A stretch of DNA of 64,000 nucleotides from Flammula alnicola (lineage: Eukaryota > Basidiomycota > Agaricomycetes > Agaricales > Strophariaceae). The number at the start of each line of letters is the position of its first letter. The first letter of the stretch is position 1. Location of the stretch: NCBI GenBank assembly GCA_015499995.1, contig JADNRV010000030.1:310001-374000 (forward strand), written 5' to 3'. Under the pieces are notes generated by a model. It was not told the origin of the DNA and did no database searches. It worked only from the letters and a program-made list of their open reading frames with translations. Positions 25,592-35,111 of this stretch are shown here, piece by piece. Made by a program: the position numbers and the translations under genes.

Positions 25592-27282
25592 AAAAACTTG
25601 AAGCTACTTCAATGACAGATGGAATAATCCAAAACAGCCGCAAACTTGAATGCAAAGATTGGAATTTGGATCCTGCCAAGATCCTGCAGGCTACAGTGAA
25701 TGTATTTTCCGTGAATACCATGACGAGCATCGACACACCCAAACACCAGAAATCGAAGGTTTTATTTCTGGAATCATACCGTGTAACGTGCGAACTTCCG
25801 CCGACGCCATTTACATGTAACTAGTAGTTACAAAGGGGCACAGGTAAAAAGCTGTGGCACGTCCGTGACTCTGTGCATATTGAGCACTGCGACGAGTTGT
25901 ATGAGTCTTTTGTGTAACATGTTAATACCATGTCAGAAATTCAAGGGGCTGGCAGGGTATGTTAGAAATGTTAATAATTGCGGAGCTTTTAGCCTTGTGT
26001 CTACACTGTCTACGCAGAAAAATTGCTGGCTGAGTGAAAAATTCACATCCTTTTTGCCCATATCATCACCGAGAACTTGCTTGAGCGCCGTATACCTGCC
26101 TACCCGCCAGAATATCTTTCTCAAGATGAATTTTCACATTTCTAACAATTTTTAACATGCCCTTTATTACTAAAACATTGTTAGAAATTGTCGCTGAATT
26201 ACTCACGGAACCCTAGCCCGGTCACCGTCAACGGTCATGGCGAGAACAAGACGCGATACCTACCACTTTTCCTGCTAACCCGCTAATCCGCGGTAGCTTT
26301 CTACTAGCGTGTCATCTACTCCGTGGTCGATTCATATTTGACACCCATCTATTCTTCATGTGAGTGCTAACTCGGAATGACAGACATGGGGACGAAGCCC
26401 TGGAACCATGACCTCAACGCTCAGTGTCATTGACGAGCATTGAATATTGAATATTGACGCGTGACGGTCAATAGGTTCGCGCGCCTCCAATCCATCTAGA
26501 GTACTCTCGATCCTACTTTCGATCCTTATTTTCGATGACCTTGTTCGATTCGGCCAAACGGAAACTTAGAGGACTCAAAGTACTCAAACCCCAACTTGGT
26601 GGCAGGCATTCGATCTCTCGTCCGCACAGTCCAACACCTACTAGTAGAAACCGGTCCCTGCCATCGTCGTCGAGGAAAGTCCGACATCCTCAGCACCTAT
26701 GCTATCAGTCTCAACCTACCATCTGACACCTCGGACACTGCTTGCAGCTCCTCCCAACAGAAGATTCATCCAAACCACGAATGCTCACCGCGATATTGTC
26801 TTTCCCCATGTGGCATATAACCTCCAGGACGAGTCCCTCGAGATCGTGAAACTCAGCGAAGAGCCAGTGTAAGATAATCCTTCCGGTGCGGTTCAACGTA
26901 GACCTGACCCAGGCACGTAGTTCAAAAACATCGTTCAAACCTGCGTCGGCTTTGGACTCTCAGGTAGCTGGTGTAGACGAAGCCATAGCGATGTTCTCCG
27001 AGCAGCTGATGTGAGGTCTACGTTGATATCATTCTGTGGGATGCTGATGGGTCCATTTAGCAAGCCTCTCATAACTTTGAATGGATGAGTTGACTTTCTG
27101 CCCCCACTACGGAGAGTTACGGAGTATGTTGACCGCATTGCCGTGATTTGTCCTCAGCAGACGGAGAAGCAGTGGACTCGGGCGATAGATACTCTTCAAG
27201 GGTAAGTCGCACTCTGCTTTGAATCCCGAACATTTCTCTGCCGAAAGCTTTCCAAATTTGTTCAACAAGCTGAAGACTTTTC
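25592..27282. other. Gene-poor stretch with duplicated and palindromic fragments
   Basis: There is no credible gene in this 1.7-kb interval. It contains a 27-bp fragment nearly identical to the ERG27 3' coding end (25883-25909) and a possible small inverted-repeat element at about 25917-26157. From about 27155 it contains the downstream flank of the Fic duplication shared with 44364. Local composition is ordinary. It looks like a landing zone for duplicated and mobile DNA. Confidence 0.5.
25883..25909 (+). repeat. Short ERG27-derived fragment
   Basis: These 27 bases match 44034-44060, the codons for KHCDELYKS near the end of ERG27, at 26 positions. Nothing around them resembles the rest of that gene, so it is a relic of a duplication or filler DNA. 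Confidence 0.7.
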
Positions 27283-27865
27283 TAGTCATGTAAATCCGCC
27301 TGGTGAAGTGCGATCATCGTGATGTGGAGTCGCGTTCGCTAGACCTGCGACATCTATCTTTCCAGCGGCGACGTCCATGTAACGACTCGGAGTCGCGATA
27401 TTGGCCACTGATTCTGCGCCTCGCCTACCTTCCCTGTGTCTGTTAACCCACTAGTAACACCCATCATTCGTGTGTATTCATTCGCCAGGAAGAAGCCCGA
27501 CGAGACCGTTAACATTAGCGACCTGAGGGCGTGGCATGGAATGGTCACAACACATTGACAATACCGGTGCGCCTGTTTCCATCCGTAAACGGATGTCCTG
27601 CAAGCAGATTAATTCACAGTCAATCAGATAAACTGGACAATTGCGTACCTTCGATAATGCCGTAGGCAAGAGTGGCAGCCAAATACGAGACCGGTCGATC
27701 GGGTTCATAAACGCTAACGTGAAGCGGTCGAACAAGCAATGACGCGAGCTCATTGGGCTTAACGACGATCGACTCTTGCAGGATGAACAATCTGAGGGTT
27801 GATGCGTCGAGCATACTCCGAAGTGAAGACCTCGCCGGCTTGAGCTTCACCGTACCGCGCATTGT
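27283..27865 (-). pseudogene. Decayed Fic/Doc-domain gene copy
   Basis: This is a second copy of the gene at 44496-45067, alignable by eye over its whole length and beyond (plus-strand 27155-27870 versus 44364-45027). Damage is of three kinds. An extra A in CCTGCAAGAGTCG shifts the frame ahead of the domain. The acceptor of the second intron reads cgg instead of cag (near 27493), so FFLANEYTRMMG can no longer be spliced on. The Fic motif reads HPFTDGNRR instead of HPFKDGNKR. The rest (KPNELASLLVRPLHVSVYEP, DRPVSYLAATLAYGII) is still close to the other copy, so decay is fairly recent. Confidence 0.85.
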
Positions 27866-28208
27866 TATCTTGGCCAGGTTGCTAGGTGCGAACCTCGTAT
27901 TAATATTATCAATGGAAGGTGAGCGTCAGTGATCGCCGTTGACCTGGTGTTTCTCAAGATCCCACAGGTCTGATATCGGTGCTTTTTGTACCCTCATCAC
28001 AAGTTCGATTACTTACATTAGACCCATGGTTGTCAAATGGCCACCGAATTTTCTTCTTACACGCGTTGGTAGCGATCCCGCGGAGAGGTCGGACTCTATG
28101 AAAACAATTAACCGCATGATTGATCTTGAGTCCCTTGTAGGTTCGGATCAAGCCCTTTGTCAGCTGCCGGTATTTATTTGTATATAGTTGCTTTCAGCAA
28201 CACCTGAC

Positions 28209-29141
28209 AAGGGGCTTGCTTCAAAGTGTCACGATTGAGGGGGTTTGGTCGCTCGCGACGCTTGAAGCCATTTCCGCGCGCATTTACCTAATTATGCGCG
28301 CGTCTTTTAGTATAACATACGATACAAACATTGTACTACTCACAATCTTTTCAAATAACTTTATTCTTGACCTGTGAACTGTCTAAGTAGGTGTCTTGAC
28401 CCCATTTCCTTTCCTGCCTTCTAGAGAGGGTAAATCTTAAATTTGGACTGTAGCAGTTTGGCATATCATTTTTGCAGTATATATAAGGATAGATCCCGAG
28501 CCTCTTGTGAATAGAGTTTGTATTGCTGTGGCAAAGAGCTGTATAGTAGCGTTGTGATATCGTTTTGCTTACAAGTCACGTGATTAGATACCCCATGAGC
28601 GCCCTTTATCCCAAGTGAGATCGATTAACGATTTTTGCAAGATTGCTCTCTATACTCAGCATATCAATGGGCTCAAAACACCACACCAACCCATATACTC
28701 CCAAAAGACAGCCACCGCGCGTAGTGCACGGTGCGCCTTGCATAGGCCTGAACGCGCGTATGTGACACGCGTGACGCAGCTCATCACGGTGAGCCGGTCG
28801 GTCAATGGAAACACATTTCCGACGGCGGGCAGTTCTGTAACCTAAAAATGAGTATCTAGAACTTATAAAACATATAATGCGGGAGTAATGCCCAAGCGCC
28901 CCATGAATTGGTTGAAAACCTGCGATGATAAGTCAAAATTAAGAAATTTGCATGTTTCGGCCACACATAGTGCTGTACTGTAAACAATTTTTATGTATTT
29001 TTATTTTTGAGTAGATAGACACTTGAGAATACATTTTAACTACAGTATGTACTTTGACTTTTGTTTGTGCGTCAATTTTTGAGGGAGAGCGACAGGAATA
29101 AGTAAACCCCTGATTTTGATGCATTCTGAAGCAAGCCCCTT
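28209..29141. repeat. Possible small element bounded by a 15-bp inverted repeat
   Basis: aaggggcttgcttca at 28209-28223 is exactly inverted at 29127-29141. The next 35 bases inward are weakly similar (gaggggg-ttt against caggggttt). The 0.93-kb interval encodes nothing. No clear target-site duplication was found, so it is only a candidate non-autonomous transposon. Confidence 0.4.
28275..28302. repeat. GC-rich hairpin
   Basis: The arms cgcgcgcat and atgcgcgcg are perfect 9-bp inverted repeats separated by 10 bases. The repeat stands out from the AT-rich surroundings and lies inside the interval bounded by the 15-bp inverted repeat. Confidence 0.75.
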
Positions 29142-29623
29142 CTGCGAAGGAGCCGCTGCTTGCGCTCGCGACCGGAGCACGTGGGCTTGCTCCGAACCTA
29201 AGTCCCTTGCATTGGTTAAGAATGTTGCTCACTATTGACAGATGTATTGAGTACTTTTCTCGGATTTGTCTTTCGAAGGGACGTTCGCGGCCTTTCACTC
29301 AAAGAGCGACTGTCGGCGACCAAACCGATCGCTCCGTTACTAACCGGTTCGAATATATTGCACGCAATTGATAAGAGCGGGTTATACTAGAGACTAAATT
29401 TTGACAATTAGAAAGGGCCTCGCCCTGTTGACAATCTGAGTGGCACATAGAAATTTTGAAAGGAAAGTGGCCCATGCCACACAATTAATTGTTCTGTTTC
29501 GCTTGGCTTGCTGAGTCAGCGGGCCTGCATGGAGATTGGCGCTTGTGGAAAAGTCCACTGTCAGCTGTGGGGGTGGGCCGACCAACCAGCAGGCTTTGTT
29601 CTTCCCCTTGTTCCCGGACCACC

Positions 29624-31331
29624 ATGGCAAGCTCGAGTACAGCAAGCTCATGGATGCCTTCTCAGGGACGACACCCTGTCAACATAGGCTCGTCGCTGGG
29701 CAGGGCGATCAAGAACAGAAAGCTCAAGGGCTCGCCAGCTCCTACCACGAAGCGATCGAACCTCCCCGAGCGCGATTTCTATTCGTTCAAGTGTAAGTTT
29801 TCCATGAGTTGTCACATTTGAGATAAATCTCATAGACCTCTTCTTCATTGCCAGTCAATTTCAAGGCATCATCGATCGATGCCACGAAACCTGCGTCGAT
29901 AGAAATCAAGAAGGGTGCAGAGAACAGCCAGGTTCTGGCAGAATACCCCAGTACCCAGGTATGTGGGTTGTATATCTATTTCTATCACTTTACTGATCAT
30001 TTCTCAGTCTGGAGAAGCTCATTCTTTTGTTGGAATAGAGCAGACTGCTAAAGATGTCGACTGTATTCTCATCTACGACGAAGACACAGGGGTTCGTGCC
30101 TAATGTGTTCATTTACTTCCGCAACTTATAGGCTTTCTTTAGCAATATACCCTCGAAAAGCTCGACTCCTTCGTCCTGCTCAAGTTTAATCGCAAATTAG
30201 CTGTTTCGCCTCGACCAGCTTCTCGTACGCGTTGTCCAATATCTTTCGATCTGCATAACGTTGACTTGTCAATTATTTACAGCTGCCCCCATACCCACAT
30301 CCTCTTCGAACAAGGGAAAGGCAAAACAAGAATATGATAATATAGAACGCGAAATTTCAGGCGTAGACGAAGATGCTGAAGGAGAGGCTGACGACCTCGA
30401 GGAGCTCTTGAATCAGGCTGTTGCATATCGTCGGGAAGAAGAGGAGGAGGAAGAAGAGGGTGAAGAAGTTGAGGTACCTCGTAAGCCCGTTGTGCCGCCC
30501 AAACCGCAACCTCCACCACCAAAGGCAGCTCGCCCTGTAAAACCCATGCCCAAACCCCGAGTAGAGGTCAAGGTACCACCTGTTGCTCCCCAACCGCCTC
30601 CGACGAAAGCGCAACCGCCACCACCGGCTGTTACCGCCTCCGCTGCTGCTCCCGCGCCGGCACCTCCAAAAGCAAAGCCAGCGCAACCCAAAACGAAGAA
30701 GGCAAAACCGGCGGCTCCTCCTTCGACGTCATATCCAGACGAAGAGGTTATAGAATTTGGAAAGCCTGCGAAACGGGCTCGTCCTTCACCGCCCCAGCAA
30801 CCGCCTCCGGCACCCACACCGGCGGCTCCTGTCAGTCTATCATTGCCCGGTGGATCAACTCCTTCCTTTGCTCCACCACCAGCGCCTGTCTCTTCTAAAC
30901 CCTCTGCATCCACCTCGCGCAATGTGCCGGCTCCTGCACCGCCGCTAGCGGTTGCGCCCTCTTCGCCACAAATGGTGCAATCCGACTCCTCAGACGACGA
31001 AGAGGACTGGGAGCAAGTGCCGACGGCCACACCTGTGATCTCCCAGCCCCAGCCGGACTACGAGCTCGCCCTTGAGGAGGACATCTTCGGAGACGGTTTC
31101 GCCGACGCCGACGCTGAAGGCGGGGAGGAGATCGATGTCAACGCGTTTGAGCAGGAGCTGAACGAGCAGATGGGGGAGTCCGACGACGACTTTTTGGCCG
31201 CCGCTGTGTCGCCCGAGCCGGAGCAGCAGCAGACGAGACAGCCGATCTCGCTCAACCGCCTGGCGTCGGGTGCTGATGCGGCGGATAGTGAGGACGATTA
31301 TACGAGCAGCGAGGATAGCGATGAGGATTAG
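29624..31331 (+). CDS. ELL-associated factor (EAF)-like transcription elongation protein
   Basis: EAF proteins stimulate RNA polymerase II elongation together with ELL in the nucleus. Five exons (29624-29792, 29855-29958, 30008-30091, 30143-30224, 30283-31331) give 495 aa. The N-terminal domain (about residues 10-145) reads WMPSQGRHPVNIGSSLGRAI, NLPERDFYSFKFNFKASSID, SIEIKKGAENSQVLAEYPST, DVDCILIYDEDTG and QYTLEKLDSFVLLKFNRKL. The rest is low complexity: a Glu run (YRREEEEEEEEGEEVEV), a long Pro/Ala-rich stretch with PPPP blocks, and an acidic Ser/Asp/Glu tail ending SSEDSDED, as expected for the transactivating C-terminus. The start follows the Kozak-like accATGG. No frame break. Confidence 0.87.
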
Positions 31332-32248
31332 ATTGGGTAGAGCGCAGACGGACAAGCGCGCAGACAAGGGCTTCTTTTTGGCATGGATCAAGACACTCTG
31401 CTTTTCTTGCAATTTATCAAACTTATTTATGGAGGAACTATCGTCGTTTTTTATATATCTACATCGTACACATACCTGTATTACATACCCTTCGCATTCC
31501 TTCGGAATTGCAAAAATTATATTTAATAAACATCGTTCAGACTTCAAGGATGCAAAATGTTTACTATACTGGTGGGTCTCATGGAAATGAGTCGGTGTCT
31601 TTCGACGATGGATGAGCAGACAATACGATGGTACTACTACTAGTACTAGTGTTTTGGTTTTTTTTTGGAACCAACGATTGCGATTTCAATATATCTACAG
31701 TACACTGCAAAAAAAGTGTCACTACTACAGTATGCGATAGACAAAGAAAAGATCAAAATGGTAATAAGCAACCTCCCCAGGTGATGTGCCAAAATTGTTA
31801 TTGGTGGACAAGAAAGAAAGAAAAAGTGGGGGAGAACGAAATGGCGAAAGCGAATAAAAAGGTATCCAAAAAAAAAAGGCGAGCAGGCAGGATTTTAATT
31901 ACACCGAAAGGACACCATGAAAAAGACGCGACGCTAGGTCGAATCGTTCCAGGGCGTCAATCCGGTAAACCCTGGGTCGAAAGGCAGAAAACGAACAGCA
32001 ACAAAAATGCAAAAAAGAGCTTCATCCATGAAGGTCTGTAGAAAAACATACAAAGTCCAATTAACAGCCCCCCCTCCCGCTGCTTCGTGCGTTAACTTGT
32101 GGTATCGAGTTGAAAGTCCAAAATGAAGGTTGTATCCAGTGCGCCTTGAAGAAAAGAACCAAATTGCGTTGATCTAGATGTGTTAGTTGAGTGTCCGTTA
32201 TCCTCATTAGAAATTTTGGTATGAAGTAGCGCGGGTGGGATGGACGAA
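31332..32248. other. Convergent 3' region
   Basis: The EAF and Rds1-like genes converge over these 917 bp. The middle is A-rich (31680-31890), and a plus-strand frame rich in Lys (31628-32041) is a composition effect. No other feature was found. Confidence 0.45.
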
Positions 32249-33731
32249 TTAGATGCCAGTCCAGCCGTCGACGGTGATGGACCCATCTGCCGACGGGCCG
32301 ACGAAGGTGTTGGGGCCTCCTGGCGTTGAGCTCGCCGAAGATGCGCTGGCGGTGCTCGAGCTGGACGGCGAGGAAGAGCCGCTGGCGGGAGAAGCCAACG
32401 CCGACCCAGATGATGAGCTGGACGCAGTGGAAACAGCAGCGGTAGAAGCAGCGGTGGCCGCTGAAGCAGAGCCGATGATGGCCGACTCCTGAGCGGGGGA
32501 GATGGTCTGGGTGGAGGTGCTAGCAACTGCACCGCCAGCGGGGATGCGGGCGAGCTGGCCGAGCATGTCAGGCTGGGTGTCGATGAAGGCCATGGTAGGG
32601 CCGGCAACGAGCTGGGTGGTCGCACGATCACGGACGTTGTTCAGCAGGGGCTGACCATCGGAGGTGACGAAGATCGCGACGGGGCCGTTGATGCCGCTGG
32701 GAACGACGCAGTTGTTGAATGGGAGAGGGATGGACGCGAATTGGCCACCGATCAACATTTGGCAGAAGAATTTCTAGAAATCAGAATAGGGTGTTAGATT
32801 TGTTCTTCCGGGTAACTGAGAAACAAAGCTTACGGAAGTGTCGTTAGCGCTGGTGATGGCAGGGCTAGAGAAAGAGAGCTGGGTTCCTGGGCCAACGGAT
32901 CCGGTGTTGTTGATCGAAAGACCGGGATTTGCTGAAAGATTTTTTTTAAATTCAAAAAATGAAAGGTTTTTCGAGTATCAACATACCTGGGATTCCAAGA
33001 TCACAAGCACCATCGAAGAACGGACCGGCAAGGGCAAGGACTTCACTTGGGGTAAGAGCAATATCGAAGGCAGAAGGGATAGCAGTTCCAGTGCTTGACA
33101 AGACATTAAGGATCGTTTGATGACGAGCCTCGACAGTTAGAATCGAGGCGGCGGAATCAAGGAGGACAGGATCATTCAGGAGAGTAGCACCACCAAGGTA
33201 GGCGCCAACACCGACCGACTCCACTACTCGCGCTGTCGCAGCCATGGTGGCAACATCTGTGAGAGCCGAATTGAAGTTGAACTTGCAACTTGTGATCGGC
33301 GTCGCGCCATTTGCCTTCAAAGCGGCCTAAAGACAGGGTCAAAAACTAAGTTACGACCAAAATATCGAAGCAAAAAGCTTTGCGTACCTGGAGCACAGAT
33401 GAGTGCGTGGACTCGTCACTCTGAATAGTGGTGAATTGCTGGATAGCAACCTGACTGGACGAGAACCCAGCGCTGACGAAGTCGCTGTCTTGGAATTTAG
33501 CAAGAGCCTGCTGATAGAATCCCGCCTCAAGTTGTTCAAGGACATCAGCAAATTCTGGAGGTTGTCTCAGTATTGGTTTCAGGCTGCGCAACAAATTTGA
33601 CGATACTTACGGAAGACCAGAACGTCTGCAGTCACATCTACTGCTCGTTTCCCATAAACCCTGGCGGGGGCTGCGGAGGCCAAAAGAGGGAACGCGGCGA
33701 CGAGAGCGACCAAAGATGGAGAGAAATGCAT
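32249..33731 (-). CDS. Secreted Rds1-like protein with ferritin-like fold
   Basis: Rds1-type proteins are fungal, stress-induced and of unclear biochemical role; the core is a ferritin-like helical domain that often lacks full metal ligands. The start MHFSPSLVALVAAFPLLASA is a signal peptide, followed by APARVYGKRAVDVTADVLVF. Next come FADVLEQLEAGFYQQALAKF, then SDFVSAGF, SDESTHSSVLQ, TPITSCKFNFNSALTDVATM and RVVESVGVGAYLGGATLL. Then follow EARHQTILNVLSSTGTAIPS, FFDGACDLGIP and KFFCQMLIGGQF. The Glu and His positions in LEQLEAGFYQ, SDESTH and EARHQT correspond to the usual helix positions. A Ser/Ala-rich tail of about 75 residues ends VDGWTGI with no clear GPI hydrophobic end, so it is probably secreted free or cell-wall bound. 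Five exons, GT-AG introns. Confidence 0.8.
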
Positions 33732-35111
33732 TTTCGTTTATGTGAAAAGTTTTGCTGCCAGAGAGAAAAGCCTGCTTAAAAGAGTGTGTAAAGAATGATC
33801 GAAAATGGAGCAAGCCAAAAGAACAGGGGATGCAGCCGGGCAAGCCCAAAAAAAACAACTAGAAAAATGGTTCAGCGCTTGTTCGATGGCGGTAAAGGGT
33901 CACGGGCATACCTAGGGCACGGGGAGGAAGAAAAGAAAGACGAAGAGGTGGTAAATGGACATGATGGCGACGAGCATCAGAGTATTTGTACTGTTCCAAA
34001 CATAGGGTGACCCGACCGATTGGGTTATGTCTCTGCAATCTGATTGGGTTCGGTCAGTGCGGATATCGTCAAGCATTGCCATAGGAATGGGATGTCCGTC
34101 AAATCCAGACACGCACTCGTCTCTTGGCTTGGCTATGGTGAGCTCCCGGCACCTGTTTGTCTTCCTCGAATCTCAGCATCGGCTTCCTCGTTTTCGAGAG
34201 CTTGTCCAGAAATAAAGAAGGCGTTGACTCGGCCTGGAGGCCTTGCATTTCCATAAGCACCGCAGCGAGCTTTACCATTCATTGGGGACATCTTCGAGCA
34301 GAGCGACATCTATTGAGCCTTTCTGCTTTCTGCGATTTGCATCAAGACCGTTTGTAAATATCTCCTCTCTGGGGTTTGGATTTTAGAAGAACTGCTCGTA
34401 CAGGGAAATCACAGAAAAAGACTTTCCCACCAACAAGTCGACATATTTCTCGCTGAAAGTTGCTTTGGGGGCCTGTTCCATCAGAGGAGATCATGATGCC
34501 TACATTATCAGATTAGGGTGCTATTCTATCAGATTATGTAAGTAAGTAGAGAGCTATTTCTGGATGACAGCATCTTTCAGTGGTGACCGTGAGGTTCGTT
34601 ATGTGCGGCCTGAATGTGGGTCCGTATCGACATGCCCAATTGGCCTGCGCAGGATATTTCTAGACCCTTGCCGCCAGAGCAACTTAATCTCTCGACAGCC
34701 GTAAAACTCATGTTTCCGTATGGCTGCCTCATGTCCGAATGAGCCAGTAGTACTGGCTCGCATCCTCTGCAAGTGGTGAACGCGATAAGCTAATCATCAC
34801 GACGAGGCAGAATCAGTCGCGTTGTCATAGGTATATTCCCGACCCGGTCCCTTGGTCCCCAACCAATTAAACCGCCTCTCTGCTTTGATTTATCAGCGTA
34901 TTGCATAGGAATGATCAACACTATCAACACGAAGGAGGATCAACAAGTCCGTTGAAATACTTCCACTAGAGTCCGAGAAAGCCATTGTACGGCCAGTGGT
35001 ATCATTACCCAATGGTACGGTACCACGACGTGCTTGATGATACCAACTGTCACCTTCAACCCATCCACGTTTAAACAAACATGATAGATAAGCTAGGCAT
35101 TTTCAAAGAAA
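33732..35111. other. Intergenic, no gene recognised
   Basis: This 1.38-kb stretch lies between the Rds1-like start and the carboxypeptidase stop. Only short open frames without recognisable domains occur. It must include the Rds1-like promoter just above 33731. Confidence 0.45.

Larger units (their letters stand above)
27866..29623. other. Gene-poor stretch with inverted repeats
   Basis: This region of about 1.76 kb, up to the EAF start, has no recognisable coding sequence. It contains a GC-rich hairpin (28275-28302) and a 15-bp inverted repeat pair (28209-28223 and 29127-29141) that may bound a mobile element. It also contains a short palindromic stretch at about 29170-29195 (cggagca ... 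tgctccg). The last part must hold the EAF promoter. Confidence 0.45.

Noticed and set aside
29340..29365. ggttcgaat, resembling a tRNA B box
   Set aside because: No acceptor stem, A box or cloverleaf can be formed around it.
30413..31030. 205-codon minus-strand frame rich in Gly
   Set aside because: Antisense shadow of the Pro/Ala-rich part of the EAF gene.
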